Assembly (NCBI GenBank): GCA_009773995.1
Contig: VSMY01000150.1
Span: forward strand, 1 to 5,165
Source of the DNA: Oscillibacter sp.
GTDB lineage: Bacteria > Bacillota > Clostridia > Oscillospirales > Oscillospiraceae
Length of the DNA stretch: 5,165 nt
Reading direction: 5' to 3'
Shown: in pieces, positions 1 to 5,165 of the stretch
Layout: every line of letters begins with the position of its first letter
How positions within the stretch are numbered: the first letter of the stretch is position 1
Program-made: the position numbers and the translations under genes
The notes under the pieces: generated by a model
What the model was told of the DNA's origin: nothing
Databases searched by the model: none
The model's input: the letters and a program-made list of their open reading frames with translations, nothing else

Positions 1-2
1 TG

Positions 3-1610
3 GAGGACGGTGTCGACTACGTCCCCGCCAAGGCCCCCATCCTGATGGGCCACCACTTCTCGTCCATCGCCGGCGCGGGTCCCATCACCGGCCCCATCGG
101 CGCGGCGGGCTTCGGCTGGCTGGCCTGCACCCTGTGGATTCTGATCGGCGGCATCTTCTTCGGCGGCGTCCATGACTTCGGCGCCCTGTTCGCCTCCGTC
201 CGCCACGACGGCAAATCCATCGGCGAAATCATTTCCACCAACATGAGCAAGCGGGCCAAGATGCTGTTTTTGATCTTCGCCTACCTGACCCTGATCCTGG
301 TGGTCGCGGCCTTCGCCTCCATCGTGGCCGGCACCTTCGGCGCCACCTTTACCGAGGCGGGCGCGGTGGATTACGCCGCCTCCGAGGCCAACGCCCGGGT
401 GGCCATGGTCTCCCTGCTCTTCATCGCCATCGCCATTGTCTTCGGCTTCCTGGTGTACCGCCGGAACGCCCCGATGAGCGTGGCCAGTGTCGTCGGCGTC
501 ATCGCCATCGTGGTGATCATCGCCATCGGCATGAACTTCCACCCCATCTACCTGAGCAAAGACGCCTGGATGTGGATCTGCGGCATTTACATCGCCATCG
601 CTTCCGTCACCCCGGTGTGGATTCTGCTCCAGCCCCGTGACTACCTGAGCTCCTTCCTGCTGTACGCCATGCTGGCCCTGGCCGTGGTGGCGGTCATCCT
701 GGCCCGGCCCGACATGGGCAGCATGGCCACGGTAAACACCTTCGTGGTCACCAACCCCGACACCGGCGCGGGCAACCCCATCTTCCCCGTCCTGTTCACC
801 ACCATCGCCTGCGGCGCAATCTCAGGCTTCCACTCCCTGGTCTCCTCCGGCACCACCTCCAAGCAGCTGGATAAGGAGACCGACGCGAAGCCCATCGCCT
901 ACGGCGGCATGCTCCTGGAGTGCGTCCTGGCCATCCTGACCCTGTGCGCCGTGGCCTATGCCTACAGCTGGAACGCCGCGAACCCCGACGCCAAGCTGGC
1001 GGGCGCGACGGCCATCTTCGGCGGCGGCCTGGCCCACATGATCGACGACTCCATCCCCGGCACCTACAGCATCCTGTACACCCTGCTGGTGCTGACCTAC
1101 TCCGCCTTCTGCCTGACCTCCCTGGACACCGCCACGCGTCTTGCCCGGTTCATGTTCCAGGAGTTCTGGCTGGATTCCAGCAAGGGCGAAACCCCGGAGA
1201 ACGTCACCGGCTACAAGAAGGTCCTGTCCAATATGTACGTCTCCACCGCCATCACCGTGGTGCTGGGCGTGCTGCTGGGCCTGAACGGCTACGAGAAGAT
1301 CTGGGCGCTGTTCGGCTCCGCCAACCAGCTGCTGGCGGGCCTGGGCCTGCTGGCCGTGGCCACCTGGCTTGGAAACATCGGGAAAAACAACAAGATGTTC
1401 CTGTTCCCCATGGGCTTCATGATCATCGTGACCATCTGCTCCCTGCTGGTGAACACCAAGAACCAGATCGCCGTGATCTCCGCCGGCGGCGCCGACTGGG
1501 GCCCCTATGTTCAGGCCATCCTGGGCATTCTGCTGGTGGTCCTGGCGGTGATCCTGGCCATCGAGGGCATCAGCACCATTATGCATCCCAAGAAGGGCCA
1601 GAAGGTCTAA
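3..1610 (+). CDS. cstA: CstA-family carbon-starvation transporter, 5' truncated by window edge
   Basis: An integral membrane symporter of the CstA family; characterised members import peptides or pyruvate when preferred carbon runs short. The open frame runs in from the window edge: codons 3-44 read EDGVDYVPAKAPIL, directly before the family signature GHHFSSIAGAGPITGPI, so the ATG at 45 is internal and the true start lies upstream. About 535 residues are visible; by comparison with the family the missing N-terminus should be one membrane segment and a short loop. Other family blocks are GGVHDFGALFASVRHDGKSI, SGFHSLVSSGTTSKQL and ALFGSANQLLAGLGLLAVAT. I count about 13 hydrophobic segments. The protein ends in a basic tail (HPKKGQKV) at TAA 1608-1610. 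With the missing part it would be shorter than the roughly 700-residue E. coli CstA. No partner gene follows; hairpins close the unit. The substrate (peptide versus pyruvate) cannot be decided from sequence. Confidence 0.93.
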   Translation, partial: EDGVDYVPAKAPILMGHHFSSIAGAGPITGPIGAAGFGWLACTLWILIGGIFFGGVHDFGALFASVRHDGKSIGEIISTNMSKRAKMLFLIFAYLTLILVVAAFASIVAGTFGATFTEAGAVDYAASEANARVAMVSLLFIAIAIVFGFLVYRRNAPMSVASVVGVIAIVVIIAIGMNFHPIYLSKDAWMWICGIYIAIASVTPVWILLQPRDYLSSFLLYAMLALAVVAVILARPDMGSMATVNTFVVTNPDTGAGNPIFPVLFTTIACGAISGFHSLVSSGTTSKQLDKETDAKPIAYGGMLLECVLAILTLCAVAYAYSWNAANPDAKLAGATAIFGGGLAHMIDDSIPGTYSILYTLLVLTYSAFCLTSLDTATRLARFMFQEFWLDSSKGETPENVTGYKKVLSNMYVSTAITVVLGVLLGLNGYEKIWALFGSANQLLAGLGLLAVATWLGNIGKNNKMFLFPMGFMIIVTICSLLVNTKNQIAVISAGGADWGPYVQAILGILLVVLAVILAIEGISTIMHPKKGQKV

Positions 1611-1618
1611 GCGTACCT

Positions 1619-1660
1619 CCCGGGCGGAGTGCCAGTCTCCGCCGGGCAAAGGCCCTTTGC
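1619..1660 (+). other. Tandem stem-loops downstream of cstA
   Basis: Two adjacent hairpins lie right after the cstA stop. The first pairs CCCGGGCGGAG (1619-1629) with CTCCGCCGGG (1637-1646), leaving one bulged G and a 7-base loop. The second pairs GCAAAG (1646-1651) with CTTTGC (1655-1660) around a GCC loop and shares base 1646 with the first. Neither has a U-run, so neither is a classical terminator alone; they may protect the cstA mRNA 3' end. Confidence 0.5.
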
Positions 1661-1682
1661 ATCGGATGAAAAGAAGCGTTGA

Positions 1683-1717
1683 GAAGGACCCGGCGGGCAT
1701 TGCCCGCCGGGTCCTTC
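1683..1717. terminator. Long perfect hairpin between convergent genes, likely bidirectional terminator
   Basis: GAAGGACCCGGCGGGC (1683-1698) is perfectly complementary to 1702-1717 with an ATT loop, giving a 16-bp, very stable stem. It lies 72 bases after the cstA stop and 6 bases beyond the stop of the minus-strand small ORF. The plus-strand tail (GACTGTTTACT) is a poor U-tract. The minus-strand tail (TCAACGCTTCTTTTC) is pyrimidine-rich but offset by about six bases. Its position between two convergent genes supports a shared terminator despite the weak tails. Confidence 0.72.
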
Positions 1718-1723
1718 GACTGT

Positions 1724-1873
1724 TTACTCCTGGTCCTTCGCCAAGGCTATCTTGTCCAACAAGTCCAGAATTTCCTGCCTTGTGTAGTCCTCCTTTTCGC
1801 CGTTGCTGAAAATCAGGCGGAGGTCATACAGCAAAGCCTTTTGCGTGTCCCTGCGTTCCTTTTCAGTTCCCAT
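1724..1873 (-). CDS. Small hypothetical protein, 49 residues
   Basis: The function is unknown to me. The ATG is on the minus strand (CAT at 1871-1873) and the TAA is at 1724-1726. The product is highly charged, soluble and mostly helical-looking: a polar head (MGTEKERRDTQK), a hydrophobic stretch (ALLYDLRLIFSN), then GEKEDYTRQEILDLLDKIAL, which could form the second helix of a small helical hairpin. There is no cysteine, signal peptide or membrane segment. Strong support for a real gene comes from an AAGGAGG site 8 bases before ATG, a TATAAT box just upstream and a hairpin 6 bases after the stop. The frame stays open upstream into noc, but that extension has no SD and covers a promoter, so the short form is preferred. 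It is convergent with cstA and divergent from noc. A regulatory or adaptor role would be speculation. Confidence 0.78.
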   Translation of the reverse strand: MGTEKERRDTQKALLYDLRLIFSNGEKEDYTRQEILDLLDKIALAKDQE

Positions 1874-1881
1874 GAACAACA

Positions 1882-1888
1882 CCTCCTT
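1882..1888 (-). promoter_or_regulatory. Ribosome binding site of the small ORF
   Basis: The minus strand reads AAGGAGG, a full Shine-Dalgarno match, followed by TGTTGTTC and ATG (8-base spacing). It fixes the start at 1873 and rules out the longer upstream reading frame. Confidence 0.85.
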
Positions 1889-1894
1889 GCAAAT

Positions 1895-1923
1895 ATTATA
1901 CCGTTTTTTCTTCTCCGGCGCAA
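1895..1923 (-). promoter_or_regulatory. SigA-type promoter of the small ORF
   Basis: On the minus strand a perfect -10 box TATAAT (1900-1895) is preceded, at exactly 17 bases, by TTGCGC (1923-1918), a -35 that keeps only the TTG core. Transcription would begin near 1888, essentially at the SD, leaving an unusually short leader of roughly 15 bases. The -10 is convincing; the -35 is weak. Confidence 0.55.
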
Positions 1924-1976
1924 GCCGTATTTCCCGCCGCCGACAGATTCCCCCTGCATTTTTGCCGCCCTTCCTG

Positions 1977-1982
1977 TAGAAT
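1977..1982 (+). promoter_or_regulatory. Possible -10 element of noc
   Basis: TAGAAT matches the SigA -10 consensus at 5 of 6 positions and lies 12 bases before the noc SD. No good -35 exists at 16-18 bases (CTGCAT at 17). The 1874-2008 gap otherwise contains only the small-ORF promoter, so noc should start somewhere here, but this assignment is weak. Confidence 0.3.
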
Positions 1983-1994
1983 GGGACAAATTGG

Positions 1995-2001
1995 AAGGAG
2001 G
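1995..2001 (+). promoter_or_regulatory. Ribosome binding site deciding the noc start
   Basis: AAGGAGG is followed by 7 bases and ATG at 2009. The frame is open upstream to about 1679, but that stretch runs through the divergent small gene and its promoter and encodes nothing family-like. This SD therefore selects the ATG at 2009. Confidence 0.88.
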
Positions 2002-2008
2002 CGGTCCC

Positions 2009-2815
2009 ATGGGAGAGGAAAAGCGGGTGCTGCGGCTGGAGGTGGAAGCCATCCGCCCCAACCCCCGCCAGCCCCGGCGGCTGTTTGACGAGGGGGCCCT
2101 GCGGGAGCTGGCGGCGTCCATCCGGCGGCACGGGGTGGTCCAGCCCCTGGTGGTCCGGCGGAGGCCCGACGGCTGGGAATTAGTGGCGGGGGAACGGCGG
2201 CTCCGGGCGGCGCGGCTGGCGGGCCTGGCGGCGGTGCCCTGCGTGGAGGCGGAGGTGGACGAGCGGGAGTCCGCCCTGCTGGCCCTGGTGGAGAATTTGC
2301 AGCGCCAGGACCTCCACTACTTCGAGGAGGCCGCCGCCATCGCGGACTATCTCCGGCGCACCGGGGCCACCCAGGAGGAGGCCGCCGCCCAGCTGGGCCG
2401 GTCGCCCTCGGCGGTGGCCAACAAACTGCGGCTCCTCCGGCTGTCCCCGGCCTGTCAGGCGCTGCTTTTGGAAAAGGGCCTGACGGAGCGCCACGCCCGG
2501 GCCCTCCTCCGGCTGGAGGACCAGGAGGAGCGGCTGGCCATGGCCCGCCGGGCGGCGGAGCGGGGCTGGAACGTGGCCCAGACGGAGCAGCACGTGGAGC
2601 GGCGGGTCCAGGAGCTCCAGACGGCGGCCCCAGCGGGACGGCGGACGTACATCTTGAAGGACGTGCGGCTGTTCCTGAACAGCGTAGACCGGGGGCTCCG
2701 CATCGTCCGGGAGGCGGGGGTGGAGGCCAAGTGCCTCCGGGAGGACACGGAGGAGGAGATCGTCATGACCATCCGCATCCCCCGGCGGCCGGGGAGCAGG
2801 GCCGCGAGGGGATAG
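2009..2815 (+). CDS. noc: Nucleoid occlusion protein Noc (ParB/Spo0J family)
   Basis: A DNA-binding CTP switch of the ParB family; Noc spreads from specific chromosomal sites and blocks division-septum assembly over the nucleoid. The product is 268 residues. The N-terminal ParB/Srx-like domain (about 9-100) has NPRQPRRLFD (18-27), HGVVQPLVV (41-49), the CTP-binding motif GERRLRAA (61-68) and ENLQR (95-99). A helix-turn-helix (about 121-145) reads TQEEAAAQLGRSPSAVANKLRLLRL, followed by LTERHARALLRL (158-169). The C-terminal dimerisation region carries KDVRLFLNSVDRGLRIVREAGV (217-238) and ends TIRIPRR (254-260). ANKLRLLRL, NVAQTE (188-193) and the TIRIPR ending are Noc-like, not ParB-like. The protein starts almost directly at the ParB domain and lacks an equivalent of the Bacillus Noc N-terminal amphipathic helix. 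No rsmG, mnmG, parA or parB is adjacent in this window. A generic ParB paralogue is the main alternative. Confidence 0.86.
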   Translation: MGEEKRVLRLEVEAIRPNPRQPRRLFDEGALRELAASIRRHGVVQPLVVRRRPDGWELVAGERRLRAARLAGLAAVPCVEAEVDERESALLALVENLQRQDLHYFEEAAAIADYLRRTGATQEEAAAQLGRSPSAVANKLRLLRLSPACQALLLEKGLTERHARALLRLEDQEERLAMARRAAERGWNVAQTEQHVERRVQELQTAAPAGRRTYILKDVRLFLNSVDRGLRIVREAGVEAKCLREDTEEEIVMTIRIPRRPGSRAARG

Positions 2816-2824
2816 CCATTCTTG

Positions 2825-2838
2825 TTACTATATTGTAA
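2825..2838. promoter_or_regulatory. Imperfect palindrome, possible operator upstream of the VanW gene
   Basis: TTACTATATTGTAA is a dyad in which six of seven base pairs match (TTAC/GTAA arms). It sits in a locally AT-rich gap about 24 bases before the -10, where a repressor could act. It loosely resembles the TACA/TGTA dyads bound by BlaI/MecI-type repressors. Such short AT-rich palindromes also arise by chance. Confidence 0.25.
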
Positions 2839-2858
2839 TCACTTTTTCCGAAAATCTG

Positions 2859-2867
2859 TGTTAGAAT
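2859..2867 (+). promoter_or_regulatory. Extended -10 promoter of the VanW-family gene
   Basis: TGTTAGAAT is an extended -10 (TG, one base, then TAGAAT, 5 of 6 to consensus) in the 104-base gap after noc. The hexamer at 17 bases upstream (TCACTT) is not a recognisable -35; TTGTAA at 2833-2838 is too far at 23 bases. Extended -10 promoters tolerate a poor -35. Transcription would start near 2873, about 47 bases before the ATG. Confidence 0.5.
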
Positions 2868-2882
2868 ACCCAAAGAGAGAAA

Positions 2883-2902
2883 CGGCCCCAGGTGCGGGGC
2901 CG
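2883..2902 (+). promoter_or_regulatory. GC-rich leader hairpin adjacent to the SD
   Basis: CGGCCCC (2883-2889) pairs with GGGGCCG (2896-2902) around the loop AGGTGC. AAAAAGGAGGGG follows, with the SD AAGGAGG at 2906-2912 and ATG at 2920 (7-base spacing). The stem ends only 3 bases before the SD and begins about 10 bases after the predicted transcript start. It could protect the 5' end or modulate translation. No U-run follows it on the plus strand, so it is not a terminator for noc. Confidence 0.5.
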
Positions 2903-2919
2903 AAAAAGGAGGGGACTTC

Positions 2920-4719
2920 ATGGGACAGCTGACAAATGAAGTCAAGTCCGGAGGCGGCGCGCGGGTGAAACGGGGCTCCGCCCTTCCGGTATTCGCCGCC
3001 CTGGCCCTCACCGCCGCCATCATGGCCGGGGCCTACGCCGGGCTCTGCGCCTGGGCCGGGTCCCGGACCGTCTTTTACCCGAAGGAGACCATCAGCGGCG
3101 TGGACGTGGGGGGCCTTACCGTGGAGCAGGCCGGCCAGGTGCTGGCCGGAGCCTTGCCGGGAAGAACGCTAACCGTCTCCACGGTTCAGACGGCGGAGAA
3201 GGAGGGCTGGCCGGCGGAGGCGCCCGGGACCTCCGTCACCCTGGGGGAGCTGGGCTATACCGCCGATCAGTGCCCCGGCATCGCCCAGAGACACTTTGAC
3301 CAGCAGGCCTCCGCCCCCTTCCTCAGTCGGGGGGCGCGGGTGCTGTCCCTCCTCACCGACAGCGAGGGAGACGGCCTGACGGCCGAGGATCGGGATGAGG
3401 AGATCTTCCGCCGGGGCGTGGCCCAGGTGGCGGAGGACTTGGCCCTGGAGCCGGTGGACGGCGTCTATGAGGTCCGGGACGACGAGATTTTGCTGACCCG
3501 TGAGGCCAACGGGCGCTCTGTGGGAGAAGCGGGCCTGGCCCTGGTTCTGGAGGCCGCCGCCTCCTCGGCGGCGACGGAGGTCCGGGTGGACATGACCACC
3601 CGCCCGGCCCAGCCCCTGTCCATCCAGGAGGTTCACGAGGCCGTGTCCGGCGAGATGGAAAACGCCCGTTACGACCAGGAGACCGGGGGCATCCTCCCGG
3701 AGAAGCGGGGAGCGTCCTTCGACACCGTGTCCGCCCAGCGGGCGCTGAACGCCACCCTGCCGGGAGAGACCGTCTCCGTCCCCGCCGATATCCAGGAGCC
3801 GGAGATCACCGCGGAGGATTTGAAAGCCGTCCTCTTCCGGGACCTTCTGGGAGAGTGCACCACCCACGTCAGCGGCACCGCCGCACGGGTCAGCAATGTG
3901 AAGCTGGCCTCCGCCGCCTTTGACGGCACGGTGCTGAACAGCGGAGACGTGTTCTCCTACAACGAGACCGTGGGCCAGCGGACGGAGGCCAAGGGCTACA
4001 AAGCCGCCCCCGCCTACGTCCAGGGGGAGACCGTGGACGAGATCGGCGGCGGCGTGTGCCAGCCCTCCTCCACGCTGTATTACGCCTGCCTCCTGGCCAA
4101 CATGGAAATCACCGAGCGCTACGCCCACCGTTACATCCCCGCCTACATCACCCGGGGCATGGACGCCACGGTGTCCTGGGGCGGGCCGGACTACAAGTTC
4201 ACCAACAACACCAAGTACCCCCTGAAAATCACGGCGACCTACGACAAAGGCTACCTCACCGTCCAGCTCTGGGGCACTAAGACCGACGATTTGACGGTAA
4301 AGATGACCTATGAGACATTGTCCACCACCCCCTTCGAGGAGGTGGAGCAGCTGGATCCCTCCCTGGCCCCGGGCCAGCGGCAGGTGAAGGTCACCCCCTA
4401 CACCGGCTACCGGGTGAAGACCTACCGGAACCTCTTCGACGGAAGCGGAAATCTCCTCTCCAGCGACGTGGAGGACGTCAGCGACTACAAGCACCGGGAC
4501 CGCCTGGTCCTGGTGGGCCCGCCCAAGGAGGACGCCCCGCCGGCCTCCGCTCCCGTGGTCCCCGGCACCCCGGCGGAGCAGGAGCCCAATACTCCCGCCG
4601 GCGCTCCGGAGCCCAGCGTTCCCGCCGCGGGACCCGCCGACATCCCCGCGGAGCCCGAGACCCCGGCGGAGCCCGCGGAGCCGCCCGCCATTGTGGTCAT
4701 CCCCCCGTCGGAGGAATGA
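2920..4719 (+). CDS. VanW family envelope protein with putative peptidoglycan-binding, G5-like and Pro-rich regions
   Basis: A membrane-anchored extracytoplasmic protein of 599 residues, presumably acting on or in the cell wall; the VanW biochemical role is not established. A basic head (RVKR, 15-18) precedes one membrane segment (about 21-46). Residues 57-75 (ISGVDVGGLTVEQAGQVLA) open a YoaR-like putative peptidoglycan-binding region, with a second copy around 248-300 (YDQETGGILPEKRG). The VanW domain (about 320-452) shows LNSGDVFSYNETVGQRT (339-355), EIGGGVCQPSSTLYYA (374-389), GMDATVSWGG (413-422) and FTNNTKYPLKI (427-437). Residues 473-533 resemble a G5 module (PGQRQVKVTPYTGYRVKTYRN and a closing LVLVG). 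The last 66 residues contain 21 prolines plus many Ala/Glu, a likely wall-spanning or disordered tail, with no sorting signal. It has its own promoter and terminator, so it is probably monocistronic. Despite the name, no vancomycin-resistance genes are nearby. Confidence 0.92.
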   Translation: MGQLTNEVKSGGGARVKRGSALPVFAALALTAAIMAGAYAGLCAWAGSRTVFYPKETISGVDVGGLTVEQAGQVLAGALPGRTLTVSTVQTAEKEGWPAEAPGTSVTLGELGYTADQCPGIAQRHFDQQASAPFLSRGARVLSLLTDSEGDGLTAEDRDEEIFRRGVAQVAEDLALEPVDGVYEVRDDEILLTREANGRSVGEAGLALVLEAAASSAATEVRVDMTTRPAQPLSIQEVHEAVSGEMENARYDQETGGILPEKRGASFDTVSAQRALNATLPGETVSVPADIQEPEITAEDLKAVLFRDLLGECTTHVSGTAARVSNVKLASAAFDGTVLNSGDVFSYNETVGQRTEAKGYKAAPAYVQGETVDEIGGGVCQPSSTLYYACLLANMEITERYAHRYIPAYITRGMDATVSWGGPDYKFTNNTKYPLKITATYDKGYLTVQLWGTKTDDLTVKMTYETLSTTPFEEVEQLDPSLAPGQRQVKVTPYTGYRVKTYRNLFDGSGNLLSSDVEDVSDYKHRDRLVLVGPPKEDAPPASAPVVPGTPAEQEPNTPAGAPEPSVPAAGPADIPAEPETPAEPAEPPAIVVIPPSEE

Positions 4720-4723
4720 ACGT

Positions 4724-4761
4724 AAAAAAGCAGTCCGTGCTTCGTCACGGACTGCTTTTTT
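4724..4761. terminator. Rho-independent terminator after the VanW-family gene
   Basis: AAAAAAGCAGTCCGTG (4724-4739) is perfectly complementary to 4746-4761, with loop CTTCGT. The ten-pair GC-containing core is flanked by A6 and T6 runs, so it can act on both strands. It begins 5 bases after the VanW stop codon and insulates the following TVP38 gene. Confidence 0.95.
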
Positions 4762-4796
4762 CGGGGCATAATAGCCTTGTTTCGACAACGCTTGGA

Positions 4797-4812
4797 AAGG
4801 AGGGACCCTTTG
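4797..4812 (+). promoter_or_regulatory. SD plus TTG start of the TVP38-family gene
   Basis: AAGGAGG (4797-4803) lies 6 bases before TTG at 4810-4812. The next codons, KRRIFPLLLWAVLG, form the expected basic head plus membrane segment. An upstream in-frame TTG at 4777 has no SD and would place this SD inside the coding region, so 4810 is preferred. Upstream, CATAAT (4767-4772) is a possible -10 without a good -35. Confidence 0.75.
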
Positions 4813-5157
4813 AAAAGGCGCATATTCCCGCTTCTCCTGTGGGCCGTCCTGGGCCTGGCGGCCTGGTCCTGCCGGAGTGAACTGACGCCGGAGGCCGTCT
4901 CCGCCTGGCCGCCGGGCCGGTCCTGGCTGGCGGTCCTGGCCCTGCTGGGGCTTTACGCCCTCAAGGGCCTGACGGCGGCCCTGCCCTCCACGGCCCTGGC
5001 GGCGGCGGCGGGATGGGTCCTCCCCTTCCCCCTGGCCCTGGGGACGAACCTCTGCGGCGCGGCGGCGGCCCAGGCGGGGCCGTATTTCATCGGGCGGCGG
5101 AAACAGGGGGCCCTGGAGGCGCGGGCCGCCCGGCATCCCCGGCTGGCCGCCCGATGA
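4810..5157 (+). CDS. TVP38/TMEM64 (VTT domain) membrane protein, 3' part missing
   Basis: A DedA-superfamily-related integral membrane protein; relatives are implicated in phospholipid scrambling or membrane homeostasis, but the role here is inferred. Only 115 residues are readable, about half of the usual 200-250. Residues 5-20 form the first membrane segment, and 40-58 (LAVLALLGLYALKGLTAAL) the second. PSTALAAAAGWVLPFPLALGTNLCGAAAAQAGPYFIGRR (59-97) is the start of the VTT domain, matching the family pattern of a proline-led re-entrant loop, an N-x-x-G helix and a PYxIGR end. The usual conserved F-x-x-R-x-x-P and D-x-x-S block is absent because the frame stops at TGA 5155-5157. That stop lies inside the last 20 bases, an exact inverted copy of 5079-5098, so the truncation is more likely an assembly artefact than a true pseudogene. 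The frame may continue past the breakpoint in the real genome. Confidence 0.78.
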   Translation: MKRRIFPLLLWAVLGLAAWSCRSELTPEAVSAWPPGRSWLAVLALLGLYALKGLTAALPSTALAAAAGWVLPFPLALGTNLCGAAAAQAGPYFIGRRKQGALEARAARHPRLAAR

Positions 5158-5165
5158 AATACGGC
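5079..5165. repeat. 20-bp perfect inverted repeat ending at the window edge
   Basis: Bases 5146-5165 are the exact reverse complement of 5079-5098, separated by 47 bases. The inner flanks (5099 and 5145, both G) do not pair, and the outer extent is unknown because the sequence stops. The left arm encodes conserved TVP38 residues (PYFIGR), while the right arm breaks that reading frame. A chance 20-bp match at the very end is improbable; foldback chimerism at a contig end is the simplest explanation, and a true hairpin the alternative. Confidence 0.85.

Noticed and set aside
822..1700. A 292-codon minus-strand open frame opposite cstA
   Set aside because: It has His/Gln/Gly-rich shadow composition, no SD, and lies opposite an unmistakable CstA frame.
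1929..1936. ATTTCCCG, matching half of the Bacillus Noc-binding palindrome ATTTCCCGGGAAAT, in the noc upstream region
   Set aside because: The second half (CCGCCG) does not match, so it is only a half-site and likely chance.
1679..2008. N-terminal extension of the noc frame upstream of 2009
   Set aside because: It overlaps the small gene, its promoter and the hairpin region, has no SD, and its translation resembles no ParB/Noc N-terminus.
2920..4719. Glycopeptide-resistance locus suggested by the VanW name
   Set aside because: No vanA/B ligase, vanH, vanX or vanRS genes are present; VanW-domain proteins are widespread in Clostridia without resistance.
4777..4790. TTGTTTCGACAACG considered as a parS-like (TGTTTCACGTGAAACA) or operator site
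   Set aside because: It matches parS only in the first TGTTTC; the self-complementary arms are just 4 bp around TTCG, too weak to call.
3169..5136. A 655-codon open frame on the minus strand opposite the VanW and TVP38 genes
   Set aside because: Its translation is Gly/Arg/Gln/His-rich with no recognisable domain. It runs through the strong terminator at 4724-4761 and mirrors a convincing plus-strand gene; long antisense frames are expected at this GC content.

Overview
The window is GC-rich, tightly packed chromosomal DNA. Strong AAGGAGG Shine-Dalgarno sites, a Noc-type ParB paralogue, a VanW/G5-like envelope protein and a small clostridial-looking ORF all suggest a Gram-positive Clostridia member, plausibly a gut Oscillospiraceae/Flavonifractor-like bacterium. 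The taxonomy is inferred from style and gene content, not from a marker gene.

Layout, left to right. (1) 3-1610 (+) is most of a CstA-family transporter that has lost its first few dozen codons at the window edge. (2) 1611-1723 holds three consecutive stem-loops; the last, a 16-bp perfect stem, probably ends transcription from both sides. (3) 1724-1873 (-) is a 49-residue protein of unknown function, convergent with cstA. It has a clear SD and a perfect TATAAT box. (4) 1874-2008 is a divergent control region. (5) 2009-2815 (+) is a nucleoid-occlusion (Noc) type ParB-family CTPase that seems to lack the membrane-targeting N-terminus of Bacillus Noc. (6) 2816-2919 is a low-GC promoter region with an imperfect dyad, an extended -10 and a GC hairpin against the SD. 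(7) 2920-4719 (+) is a 599-residue membrane-anchored VanW-family protein with a G5-like module and a proline/alanine-rich tail. (8) 4724-4761 is an excellent intrinsic terminator. (9) 4810-5157 (+) is the N-terminal half of a TVP38/TMEM64 (VTT) membrane protein starting at TTG. Its stop codon lies inside the final 20 bases, which are an exact reverse complement of 5079-5098. That is most simply a contig-end foldback artefact, so the gene is probably intact in the organism.

The genes look like independent single-gene units, not one operon. They cover nutrient uptake (cstA), chromosome/division control (noc), cell-envelope maintenance (VanW) and membrane lipid or solute handling (VTT). I saw no mobile element, CRISPR array, tRNA or rRNA, and no convincing new multi-gene system. 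The most notable items are the terminal inverted repeat, the uncharacterised small ORF divergent from noc, the helix-less Noc and the structured vanW leader.
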